Assembly (NCBI GenBank): GCA_934047225.1
Contig: CAKOHE010000008.1
Location: 992,001-1,056,000, forward strand
Reading direction: 5' to 3'
DNA: 64,000 nucleotides
Origin: Ypsolopha sequella
Lineage: Eukaryota > Arthropoda > Insecta > Lepidoptera > Ypsolophidae
The notes beneath the pieces were generated by a model that saw only the letters and a list, made by a program, of their open reading frames with translations, was not told where the DNA came from and did no database searches. How positions within the stretch are numbered: position 1 is the stretch's first letter; the number at the start of each line of letters is the position of its first letter. Shown one piece after another: positions 39,066 to 52,270 of the stretch. Both the position numbers and the translations under genes were made by a program.

Positions 39066-42000
39066 GGCAGTCTATTCTGTCCCCAATCATTGTCAGAATA
39101 ACATTGGAACTGGCCCATATAATTTATAAAAGGGCAGTCTACTCTGTCCACAATCATTGTCAGAATAACATTGGAACTGGCCCATATAATTAATAAAAGG
39201 GCAGTCTATTCTGTCCCCAATCATTGTCAGAATAACATTGGAACTGACCCATATAATTAATAAAAGGGCAGTCTATTCTGTCCCCAATCATTGTCAGAAT
39301 AACATTGGAACTGGCCCATATAATTAATAAAAAGGCAGTCTATTCTGTCCCCAATCATTGTCAGAATAACATTGGAACTGGCCCATATAATTAATAAAAG
39401 GGCAGTCTACTCTGTCCACAATCATTGTCAGAATAACATTGGAACTGGCCCATATAATTAATAAAAGGGCAGTCTACTCTGTCCACAATCATTGTCAGAA
39501 TAACATTGGAACTGGCCCATATAATTAATAAAAGGGCAGTCTATTCTGTCCCTAATCATTGTCAGAATAACATTGGAACTGGCCCATATAATTAATAAAA
39601 GGGCAGTCTACTCTGTCCACAATCATTGTCAGAATAACATTGGAACTTGCCCATATAATTAATAAAAGGGCAGTCTATTCTGTCCCCAATCATTGTTAGA
39701 ATAACATTGGAACTGGCCCATATAATTAATAAAAGGGCAGTCTACTCTGTCCACAATCATTGTCAGAATAACATTGGAACTGGCCCATATAATTAATAAA
39801 AGGGCAGTCTATTCTGTCCCCAATCATTGTCAGAATAACATTGGAACTGACCCATATAATTAATAAAAGGGCAGTCTATTCTGTCCCCATTCATTGTCAG
39901 AATAACATTGGAACTGGCCCATATAATTAATAAAAAGGCAGTCTATTCTGTCCCCAATCATTGTCAGAATAACATTGGAACTGGCCCATATAATTAATAA
40001 AAGGGCAGTCTACTCTGTCCACAATCATTGTCAGAATAACATTGGAACTGGCCCATATAATTAATAAAAGGGCAGTCTACTCTGTCCACAATCATTGTCA
40101 GAATAACATTGGAACTGGCCCATATAATTAATAAAAGGGCAGTCTATTCTGTCCCCAATCATTGTCAGAATAACATTGGAAATGACCCATATAATTAATA
40201 AAAGGGCAGTCTATTCTGTCCCCAATCATTGTCAGAATAACATTGGAACCGGCCCATATAATTAATAAAAGAGCAGTCTATTCTGTCCCCAATCATTGTC
40301 AGAATAACATTGGAACTGGCCCATATAATTAATAAAAGGGCAGTCTACTCTGTCCTCAATTATTGTCAGAATAACATTGGAACTGGCCCATATAATTAAT
40401 AAAAGGGCAGTCTATTCTGTCCCCAATCATTGTCAGAATAACATTGGAACTGGCCCATATAATTAATAAAAGGGCAGTCTACTCTGTCCTCAATCATTGT
40501 CAGAATAACATTGGAACTGGCCCATATAATTAATAAAAGGGCAGTCTATTCTGTCCCCAATCATTGTCAGAATAACATTGGAACTGGCCCATATAATTAA
40601 TAAAAGGGCAGTCTATTCTGTCCACAATCATTGTCAGAATAACATTGGAACTGGCCCATATAATTAATAAAAGGGCAGTCTATTCTGTCCCCAATCATTG
40701 TCAGAATAACATTGGAACTGGCCCATATAATTAATAAAAGGGCAGTCTATTCTGTCCACAATCATTGTCAGAATAACATTGGAACTGACCCATATAATTA
40801 ATAAAAGGGCAGTCTATACTGTCCACAATCATTGTCAGAATAACATTGGAACTGGCCCATATAATTAATAAAAGGGCAGTCTATTCTGTCCACAATCATT
40901 GTCAGAATAACATTGGAACTGGCCTATATAATTATTAAAAGGGCAGTCTATTCTGTCCCCAATCATTGTCAGAATAACATTGGAACTGGCCCATATAATT
41001 AATAAAAGGGCAGTCTACTCTGTCCACAATCATTGTCAGAATAACATTGGAACTGGCCCATATAATTAACAAAAGGGCAGTCTATTCTGTCCCCAATTAT
41101 TGTCAGAATAACATTGGAACTGGCCCATATAATTAATAAAAGGGCAGTCTACTCTGTCCACAATCATTGTCAGAATAACATTGGAACTGGCCCATATAAT
41201 TAATAAAAGGGCAGTCTATTCTGTCCCCAATCATTGTCAGAATAACATTGGAACTGGCCCATATAATTAATAAAAGGGCAGTCTACTCTGTCCACAATCA
41301 TTGTCAGAATAACATTGGAACTGGCCCATATAATTAATAAAAGGGCAGTCTATTCTGTCCCCAATCATTGTCAGAATAACATTGGAACTGGCCCATATAA
41401 TTAATAAAAAGGCAGTCTAATTTGTCCCCAATCATTGTCAGAATAACATTGGAACTGGCCCATATAATTAATAAAAGGGCAGTCTATTCTGTCCCCAATC
41501 ATTGTCAGAATAACATTGGAACTGGCCCATATAATTAATAAAAAGGCAGTCTATTCTGTCCCCAATCATTGTCAGAATAACATTGGAACTGGCCCATATA
41601 ATTAATAAAAGGGCAGTCTATTCTGTCCCCAATCATTGTCAGAATAACATTGGAACTGGCCCATATAATTAATAAAAAGGCAGTCTATTCTGTCCCTAAT
41701 CATTGTCAGAATAACATTGGAACTGACCCATATAATTAATAAAAGGGCAGTCTATTCTGTCCCCAATCATTGTCAGAATAACATTGGAACTGGCCCATAT
41801 AATTAATAAAAGGGCAGTCTACTCTGTCCACAATCATTGTCAGAATAACATTGGAACTGGCCCATATAATTAATAAAAGGGCAGTCTACTCTGTCCACAA
41901 TCATTGTCAGAATAACATTGGAACTGGCCCATATAATTAATAAAAGGGCAGTCTATTCTGTCCCCAATCATTGTCAGAATAACATTGGAAATGACCCATA

Positions 42001-42339
42001 TAATTAATAAAAGGGCAGTCTATTCTGTCCCCAATCATTGTCAGAATAACATTGGAACCGGCCCATATAATTAATAAAAGAGCAGTCTATTCTGTCCCCA
42101 ATCATTGTCAGAATAACATTGGAACTGGCCCATATAATTAATAAAAGGGCAGTCTACTCTGTCCACAATCATTGTCAGAATAACATTGGAACTGGCCCAT
42201 ATAATTAATAAAAGGGCAGTCTATTCTGTCCCCAATCATTGTCAGAATAACATTGGAAATGACCCATATAATTAATAAAAGGGCAGTCTATTCTGTCCCC
42301 AATCATTGTCAGAATAACATTGGAACCGGCCCATATAAT

Positions 42340-45300
42340 TAATAAAAGGGCAGTCTATTCTGTCCCCAATCATTGTCAGAATAACATTGGAACTGGCCCA
42401 TATAATTAATAAAAGGGCAGTCTATTCTGTCCCCAATCATTGTCAGAATAACATTGGAACTGGCCCATATAATTAATAAAAGGGCAGTCTACTCTGTCCA
42501 CAATCATTGTCAGAATAACATTGGAACTGGCCCATATAATTAATAAAAGGGCAGTCTATTCTGTCCCCAATCATTGTCAGAATAACATTGGAACTGGCCC
42601 ATATAATTAATAAAAGGGCAGTCTATTCTGTCCCCAATCATTGTCAGAATAACATTGGAACTGGCCCATATAATTAATAAAAGGGCAGTCTATTCTGTTC
42701 ACAATCATTGTCAGAATAACATTGGAACTGACCCATATAATTAATAAAATGGCAGTCTATTCTGTCCCCAATCATTGTCAGAATAACATTGGAACTGGCC
42801 CATATAATTAATAAAAGGGCAGTCTATTCTGTCCCCAATCATTGTCAGAATAACATTGGAACTGGCCCATATAATTAATAAAAGGGCAGTCTATTCTGTC
42901 CCTAACATTGTCAGAATAACATTGGAGCTGGCCCATATAATTAATAAAAGGGCAGTCTATTCTGTCCCCAATCATTGTCAGAATAACATTGGAACTGGCC
43001 CATATAATTAATAAAAGGGCAGTCTACTCTGTCCACAATCATTGTCAGAATAACATTGGAACTGGCCCATATAATTAATAAAAGGGCAGTCTATTCTGTT
43101 CACAATCATTGTCAGAATAACATTGGAACTGACCCATATAATTAATAAAAGGGCAGTCTATTCTGTCCCCAATCATTGTCAGAATAACATTGGAACTGGC
43201 CCATATAATTAATAAAAGGGCAGTCTATTCTGTCCCCAATCATTGTCAGAATAACATTGGAACTGGCCCATATAATTAATAAAAGGGCAGTCTATTCTGT
43301 TCACAATCATTGTCAGAATAACATTGGAACTGACCCATATAATTAATAAAAGGGCAGTCTATTCTGTCCCCAATCATTGTCAGAATAACATTGGAACTGG
43401 CCCATATAATTAATAAAAGGGCAGTCTATTCTGTCCCCAGTCATTGTCAGAATAACATTGGAACTGGCCCATATAATTAATAAAAGGGCAGTCTATTCTG
43501 TCCCTAATCATTGTCAGAATAACATTGGAACTGGCCCATATAATTAATAAAAGGGCAGTCTACTCTGTCCACAATCATTGTCAGAATAACATTGGAACTG
43601 GCCCATATAACTAATAAAAGGGCAGTCTATTCTGTCCCCAATCATTGTCAGAATAACATTGGAACTGGCCCATATAATTAATAAAAGGGCAGTCTATTCT
43701 GTCCCCAATCATTGTCAGAATAACATTGGAACTGGCCCATATAATTAATAAAAGGGCAGTCTATTCTGTTCACAATCATTGTCAGAATAACATTGGAACT
43801 GACCCATATAATTAATAAAAGGGCAGTCTATTCTGTCCCCAATCATTGTCAGAATAACATTGGAACTGGCCCATATAATTAATAAAAGGGCAGTCTATTC
43901 TGTCCCCAATCATTGTCAGAATAACATTGGAACTGGCCCATATAATTAATAAAAGGGCAGTCTATTCTGTCCCCAATCATTGTCAGAATAACATTGGAAC
44001 TGGCCCATATAATTAATAAAAGGGCAGTCTATTCTGTTCACAATCATTGTCAGAATAACATTGGAACTGACCCATATAATTAATAAAAGGGCAGTCTATT
44101 CTGTCCCCAATCATTGTCAGAATAACATTGGAACTGGCCCATATAATTAATAAAAGGGCAGTCTATTCTGTCCCCAATCATTGTCAGAATAACATTGGAA
44201 CTGGCCCATATAATTAATAAAAGGGCAGTCTATTCTGTCCCTAATCATTGTCAGAATAACATTGGAACTGGCCCATATAATTATTAAAAGGGCAGTCTAT
44301 TCTGACCCCAATCATTGTCAGAATAACATTGGAACTGGCCCATATAATTAATAAAAGGGCAGTCTATTCTGTCCACAATCATTGTCAGAATAACATTGGA
44401 ACTGGACCATATAATTAATAAAAGGGCAGTCTATTCTGTCCACAATCATTGTCAGAATAACATTGGAACTGGCCCATATAATTATTAAAAGGGCAGTCTA
44501 TTCTGTCCCCAATCATTGTCAGAATAACATTGGAACTGGCCCATATAATTAATAAAAGGGCAGTCTATTCTGTCCACAATCATTGTCAGAATAACATTGG
44601 AACTGGACCATATAATTAATAAAAGGGCAGTCTACTCTGTCCACAATCATTGTCAGAATAACATTGGAACTGGCCCATATAATTAATAAAAGGGCAGTCT
44701 ACTCTGTCCACAATCATTGTCAGAACAACATTGGAACTGGCCCATATAATTAATAAAAGGGCAGTCTCCTCTGTCCCCAATCATTGTCAGAATAACATTG
44801 GAACTGGCCCATATAATTAATAAAAGGGCAGTCTACTCTGTCCACAATCATTGTCAGAATAACATTGGAACTGGCCCATATAATTAATAAAAGGGCAGTC
44901 TATTCTGTCCCCAATCATTGTCAGAATAACATTGGAACTGGCCCATATAATTAATAAAAGGGCAGTCTATTTTGTCCCCAATCATTGTCAGAATAACATT
45001 GGAACTGGCCCATATAATTAATAAAAGGGCAGTCTATTCTGTCCACAATCATTGTCAGAATAACATTGGAACTGGCCCATATAATTAATAAAAAGGGCAG
45101 TCTATTCTGTCCCCAATCATTGTCAGAATAACATTGGAACTGGCCCATATAATTAATAAAAGGGCAGTCTATACTGTCCACAATCATTGTCAGAATAACA
45201 TTGGAACTGGTCCATATAATTAATAAAAAGGGCAGTCTATTCTGTCCCCAATCATTGTCAGAATAACATTGGAACTGGCCCATATAATTAATAAAAGGGC

Positions 45301-48300
45301 AGTCTATACTGTCCACAATCATTGTCAGAATAACATTAGAACTGGCCCATATAATTAATAAAAGGGCAGTCTATTCTGTCCACAATCATTGTCAGAATAA
45401 CATTGGAACTGGCCCATATAATTAATAAAAGGGCAGTCTATTCTGTCCAAAATCATTGTCAGAATTACATTGGAACTGGACCATATAATTAATAAAAGGG
45501 CAGTCTATTCTGTCCACAATCATTGTCAGAATAACATTGGAACTGGCCCATATAATTAATAAAAGGGCAGTCTACTCTGTCCACAATCATTGTCAGAATA
45601 ACATTGGAACTGGCCCATATAATTAATAAAAGGGCAGTCTACTCTGTCCACAATCATTGTCAGAACAACATTGGAACTGGCCCATATAATTATAAAAAGG
45701 GCAGTCTCCTCTGTCCCCAATCATTGTCAGAATAACATTGGAACTGGCCCATATAATTAATAAAAGGGCAGTCTACTCTGTCCACAATCATTGTCAGAAT
45801 AACATTGGAACTGGCCCATATAATTAATAAAAGGGCAGTCTATTCTGTCCCCAATCATTGTCAGAATAACATTGGAACTGGCCCATATAATTAATAAAAG
45901 AGCAGTCTATTCTGTCCCCAATCATTGTCAGAATAACATTGGAACTGGCCCATATAATTAATAAAAGGGCAGTCTATTCTGTCCACAATCATTGTCAGAA
46001 TAACATTGGAACTGGCCCATATAATTAATAAAAAGGGCAGTCTATTCTGTCCCCAATCATTGTCAGAATAACATTGGAACTGGCCCATATAATTAATAAA
46101 AGGGCAGTCTATACTGTCCACAATCATTGTCAGAATAACATTGGAACTGGCCCATATAATTAATAAAAGGGCAGTCTATTTTGTCCACAATCATTGTCAG
46201 AATAACATTGGAACTGGCCCATATAATTAATAAAAGGGCAGTCTATACTGTCCACAATCATTGTCAGAATAACATTGGAACTGGCCCATATAATTAATAA
46301 AAGGGCAGTCTATTCTGTCCCCAATCATTGTCAGAATAACATTGGAACTGGCCCATATAATTAATAAAAGGGCAGTCTATTCTGTCCACAATCATTGTCA
46401 GAATAACATTGGAACTGGCCCATATAATTAATAAAAGGGCAGTCTATTCTGTCCCCAATCATTGTCAGAATAACATTGGAACTGGCCCATATAATTAATA
46501 AAAGGGCAGTCTACTCTGTCCACAATCATTTTTAGAATAACATTGGAACTGGCCCATATAATTAATAAAAGGGCAGTCTATTCTGTCCACAATCATTGTC
46601 AGAATAACATTGGAACTGACCCATATAATTAATAAAAGGGCAGTCTATTCTGTCCCCAATCATTGTCAGAATAACATTGGAACTGGCCCATATAATTAAT
46701 AAAAAGGCAGTCTATTCTGTCCCCAATCATTGTCAGAATAACATTGGAACTGGCCCATATAATTAATAAAAGGGCAGTCTACTCTGTCCACAATCATTGT
46801 CAGAATAACATTGGAACTGGCCCATATAATTAATAAAAGGGCAGTCTACTCTGTCCACAATCATTGTCAGAATAACATTGGAACTGGCCCATATAATTAA
46901 TAAAAGGGCAGTCTACTCTGTCCACAATCATTGTCAGAACAACATTGGAACTGGCCCATATAATTAATAAAAGGGCAGTCTCCTCTGTCCCCAATCATTG
47001 TCAGAATAACATTGGAACTGGCCCATATAATTAATAAAAGGGCAGTCTACTCTGTCCACAATCATTGTCAGAATAACATTGGAACTGGCCCATATAATTA
47101 ATAAAAGGGCAGTCTATTCTGTCCCCAATCATTGTCAGAATAACATTGGAACTGGCCCATATAATTAATAAAAGGGCAGTCTATTTTGTCCCCAATCATT
47201 GTCAGAATAACATTGGAACTGGCCCATATAATTAATAAAAGGGCAGTCTATTCTGTCCACAATCATTGTCAGAATAACATTGGAACTGGCCCATATAATT
47301 AATAAAAAGGGCAGTCTATTCTGTCCCCAATCATTGTCAGAATAACATTGGAACTGGCCCATATAATTAATAAAAGGGCAGTCTATACTGTCCACAATCA
47401 TTGTCAGAATAACATTGGAACTGGTCCATATAATTAATAAAAAGGGCAGTCTATTCTGTCCCCAATCATTGTCAGAATAACATTGGAACTGGCCCATATA
47501 ATTAATAAAAGGGCAGTCTATACTGTCCACAATCATTGTCAGAATAACATTAGAACTGGCCCATATAATTAATAAAAGGGCAGTCTATTCTGTCCACAAT
47601 CATTGTCAGAATAACATTGGAACTGGCCCATATAATTAATAAAAGGGCAGTCTATTCTGTCCAAAATCATTGTCAGAATTACATTGGAACTGGACCATAT
47701 AATTAATAAAAGGGCAGTCTATTCTGTCCACAATCATTGTCAGAATAACATTGGAACTGGCCCATATAATTAATAAAAGGGCAGTCTACTCTGTCCACAA
47801 TCATTGTCAGAATAACATTGGAACTGGCCCATATAATTAATAAAAGGGCAGTCTACTCTGTCCACAATCATTGTCAGAACAACATTGGAACTGGCCCATA
47901 TAATTATAAAAAGGGCAGTCTCCTCTGTCCCCAATCATTGTCAGAATAACATTGGAACTGGCCCATATAATTAATAAAAGGGCAGTCTACTCTGTCCACA
48001 ATCATTGTCAGAATAACATTGGAACTGGCCCATATAATTAATAAAAGGGCAGTCTATTCTGTCCCCAATCATTGTCAGAATAACATTGGAACTCGCCCAT
48101 ATAATTAATAAAAGGGCAGTCTATTCTGTCCACAATCATTGTCAGAATAACATTGGAACTGGCCCATATAATTAATAAAAAGGGCAGTCTATTCTGTCCC
48201 CAATCATTGTCAGAATAACATTGGAACTGGCCCATATAATTAATAAAAGGGCAGTCTATACTGTCCACAATCATTGTCAGAATAACATTGGAACTGGCCC

Positions 48301-51300
48301 ATATAATTAATAAAAGGGCAGTCTATTTTGTCCACAATCATTGTCAGAATAACATTGGAACTGGCCCATATAATTAATAAAAGGGCAGTCTATACTGTCC
48401 ACAATCATTGTCAGAATAACATTGGAACTGGCCCATATAATTAATAAAAGGGCAGTCTATTCTGTCCCCAATCATTGTCAGAATAACATTGGAACTGGCC
48501 CATATAATTAATAAAAGGGCAGTCTATTCTGTCCACAATCATTGTCAGAATAACATTGGAACTGGCCCATATAATTAATAAAAGGGCAGTCTATTCTGTC
48601 CCCAATCATTGTCAGAATAACATTGGAACTGGCCCATATAATTAATAAAAGGGCAGTCTACTCTGTCCACAATCATTGTCAGAATAACATTGGAACTGGC
48701 CCATATAATTAATAAAAGGGCAGTCTATTCTGTCCACAATCATTGTCAGAATAACATTGGAACTGACCCATATAATTAATAAAAGGGCAGTCTATTCTGT
48801 CCCCAATCATTGTCAGAATAACATTGGAACTGGCCCATATAATTAATAAAAAGGCAGTCTATTCTGTCCCCAATCATTGTCAGAATAACATTGGAACTGG
48901 CCCATATAATTAATAAAAGGGCAGTCTACTCTGTCCACAATCATTGTCAGAATAACATTGGAACTGGCCCATATAATTAATAAAAGGGCAGTCTATTCTG
49001 TCCCCAATCATTGTCAGAATAACATTGGAACTGGCCCATATAATTAATAAAAGGGCAGTCTACTCTGTCCACAATCATTGTCAGAATAACATTGGAACTG
49101 GCCCATATAATTAATAAAAGGGCAGTCTATTCTGTCCCCAATCATTGTCAGAATAACATTGGAACTGACCCATATAATTAATAAAAGGGCAGTCTATTCT
49201 GTCCCCAATCATTGTCAGAATAACATTGGAACTGGCCCATATAATTAATAAAAAGGCAGTCTATTCTGTCCCCAATCATTGTCAGAATAACATTGGAACT
49301 GGCCCATATAATTAATAAAAGGGCAGTCTACTCTGTCCACAATCATTGTCAGAATAACATTGGAACTGGCCCATATAATTAATAAAAGGGCAGTCTACTC
49401 TGTCCACAATCATTGTCAGAATAACATTGGAACTGGCCCATATAATTAATAAAAGGGCAGTCTATTCTGTCCCTAATCATTGTCAGAATAACATTGGAAC
49501 TGGCCCATATAATTAATAAAAGGGCAGTCTACTCTGTCCACAATCATTGTCAGAATAACATTGGAACTTGCCCATATAATTAATAAAAGGGCAGTCTATT
49601 CTGTCCCCAATCATTGTCAGAATAACATTGGAACTGGCCCATATAATTAATAAAAGGGCAGTCTACTCTGTCCACAATCATTGTCAGAATAACATTGGAA
49701 CTGGCCCATATAATTAATAAAAGGGCAGTCTATTCTGTCCCCAATCATTGTCAGAATAACATTGGAACTGACCCATATAATTAATAAAAGGGCAGTCTAT
49801 TCTGTCCCCATTCATTGTCAGAATAACATTGGAACTGGCCCATATAATTAATAAAAAGGCAGTCTATTCTGTCCCCAATCATTGTCAGAATAACATTGGA
49901 ACTGGCCCATATAATTAATAAAAGGGCAGTCTACTCTGTCCACAATCATTGTCAGAATAACATTGGAACTGGCCCATATAATTAATAAAAGGGCAGTCTA
50001 CTCTGTCCACAATCATTGTCAGAATAACATTGGAACTGGCCCATATAATTAATAAAAGGGCAGTCTATTCTGTCCCCAATCATTGTCAGAATAACATTGG
50101 AAATGACCCATATAATTAATAAAAGGGCAGTCTATTCTGTCCCCAATCATTGTCAGAATAACATTGGAACCGGCCCATATAATTAATAAAAGAGCAGTCT
50201 ATTCTGTCCCCAATCATTGTCAGAATAACATTGGAACTGGCCCATATAATTAATAAAAGGGCAGTCTACTCTGTCCTCAATTATTGTCAGAATAACATTG
50301 GAACTGGCCCATATAATTAATAAAAGGGCAGTCTATTCTGTCCCCAATCATTGTCAGAATAACATTGGAACTGGCCCATATAATTAATAAAAGGGCAGTC
50401 TACTCTGTCCTCAATCATTGTCAGAATAACATTGGAACTGGCCCATATAATTAATAAAAGGGCAGTCTATTCTGTCCCCAATCATTGTCAGAATAACATT
50501 GGAACTGGCCCATATAATTAATAAAAGGGCAGTCTATTCTGTCCACAATCATTGTCAGAATAACATTGGAACTGGCCCATATAATTAATAAAAGGGCAGT
50601 CTATTCTGTCCCCAATCATTGTCAGAATAACATTGGAACTGGCCCATATAATTAATAAAAGGGCAGTCTATTCTGTCCACAATCATTGTCAGAATAACAT
50701 TGGAACTGACCCATATAATTAATAAAAGGGCAGTCTATACTGTCCACAATCATTGTCAGAATAACATTGGAACTGGCCCATATAATTAATAAAAGGGCAG
50801 TCTATTCTGTCCACAATCATTGTCAGAATAACATTGGAACTGGCCTATATAATTATTAAAAGGGCAGTCTATTCTGTCCCCAATCATTGTCAGAATAACA
50901 TTGGAACTGGCCCATATAATTAATAAAAGGGCAGTCTACTCTGTCCACAATCATTGTCAGAATAACATTGGAACTGGCCCATATAATTAACAAAAGGGCA
51001 GTCTATTCTGTCCCCAATTATTGTCAGAATAACATTGGAACTGGCCCATATAATTAATAAAAGGGCAGTCTACTCTGTCCACAATCATTGTCAGAATAAC
51101 ATTGGAACTGGCCCATATAATTAATAAAAGGGCAGTCTATTCTGTCCCCAATCATTGTCAGAATAACATTGGAACTGGCCCATATAATTAATAAAAGGGC
51201 AGTCTACTCTGTCCACAATCATTGTCAGAATAACATTGGAACTGGCCCATATAATTAATAAAAGGGCAGTCTATTCTGTCCCCAATCATTGTCAGAATAA

Positions 51301-52270
51301 CATTGGAACTGGCCCATATAATTAATAAAAAGGCAGTCTAATTTGTCCCCAATCATTGTCAGAATAACATTGGAACTGGCCCATATAATTAATAAAAGGG
51401 CAGTCTATTCTGTCCCCAATCATTGTCAGAATAACATTGGAACTGGCCCATATAATTAATAAAAAGGCAGTCTATTCTGTCCCCAATCATTGTCAGAATA
51501 ACATTGGAACTGGCCCATATAATTAATAAAAGGGCAGTCTATTCTGTCCCCAATCATTGTCAGAATAACATTGGAACTGGCCCATATAATTAATAAAAAG
51601 GCAGTCTATTCTGTCCCTAATCATTGTCAGAATAACATTGGAACTGACCCATATAATTAATAAAAGGGCAGTCTATTCTGTCCCCAATCATTGTCAGAAT
51701 AACATTGGAACTGGCCCATATAATTAATAAAAGGGCAGTCTACTCTGTCCACAATCATTGTCAGAATAACATTGGAACTGGCCCATATAATTAATAAAAG
51801 GGCAGTCTACTCTGTCCACAATCATTGTCAGAATAACATTGGATCTGGCCCATATAATTAATAAAAGGGCAGTCTATTCTGTCCCCAATCATTGTCAGAA
51901 TAACATTGGAAATGACCCATATAATTAATAAAAGGGCAGTCTATTCTGTCCCCAATCATTGTCAGAATAACATTGGAACCGGCCCATATAATTAATAAAA
52001 GAGCAGTCTATTCTGTCCCCAATCATTGTCAGAATAACATTGGAACTGGCCCATATAATTAATAAAAGGGCAGTCTACTCTGTCCACAATCATTGTCAGA
52101 ATAACATTGGAACTGGCCCATATAATTAATAAAAGGGCAGTCTATTCTGTCCCCAATCATTGTCAGAATAACATTGGAAATGACCCATATAATTAATAAA
52201 AGGGCAGTCTATTCTGTCCCCAATCATTGTCAGAATAACATTGGAACCGGCCCATATAATTAATAAAAGG
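42340..52270. repeat. 10-kb tandem segmental duplication, second copy
   Basis: The second copy abuts the first: the monomer with GGAACCGGCCC that ends copy 1 (42,323) also ends copy 2 (52,245), and copy 2 starts where copy 1 stops. I found only about eight differences over roughly 9.9 kb. Those private to this copy are AAATGGCAG (42,749), a lost base in CCTAACATTG (42,902), loss of one CCCC monomer with GAACTCGCCC left at the join (48,091) and GGATCTGG (51,843). Such close identity implies a very young event or an assembly error. After about 52,340 the order no longer follows either the start of the unit or any third full copy. Confidence 0.88.
44628..48985. repeat. Nested 2,214-bp duplication in the second 10-kb copy
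   Basis: This is the counterpart of the pair at 34.6-39.1 kb. The 68-bp monomers stand at 45,093, 45,227, 46,033, 47,307, 47,441 and 48,180. The last interval is 67 bp shorter than in the first copy, because one CCCC monomer before 48,091 is gone. ATTTTTAG (46,528) and AAAAGAGCAG (45,899) are kept in the first half, as in the other copy, which confirms the order of events. Confidence 0.83.

Larger units (their letters stand above)
32345..42340. repeat. 10-kb tandem segmental duplication, first copy
   Basis: About 149 monomers (9,988 bp) here are followed at once by a second copy. Rare markers are shared at +9,988 or +9,989: GGAGCTGG (32,938/42,926), CCCCAGTCATTG (33,452/43,440), AACTAATAAAAG (33,620/43,609), ACATTAGAAC (35,347/45,335), AATTACATT (35,474/45,463), AAAAGAGCAG (35,911/45,899) and ATTTTTAG (36,540/46,528). 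After a one-monomer loss in the second copy the offset is 9,921: GGAACTTGCCC (39,643/49,564), CCATTCATTG (39,888/49,809), GTCCTCAATTATTG (40,353/50,274), TCTAATTTG (41,417/51,338). Bases found only in this copy are CCACATAATT (34,151), AATTTATAAAAG (39,121) and GTTAG (39,695). Confidence 0.9.
1930..48190. repeat. 68-bp monomers (one extra A), 22 in all
   Basis: These monomers read AATAAAAAGGGCAG, with five A where the norm has four. They lie near 1934, 5687, 7628, 10,982, 14,062, 23,714, 23,848, 24,654, 26,662, 30,548, 35,104, 35,238, 36,042, 37,319, 37,453, 38,258, 45,093, 45,227, 46,033, 47,307, 47,441 and 48,180. All sit in one context: CCAC (or CCCC, or CTGGTCC) monomer with the extra A, then CCCC, then ATACTG. 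They descend from one insertion spread by higher-order amplification. None occurs after 48.2 kb. Confidence 0.88.
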
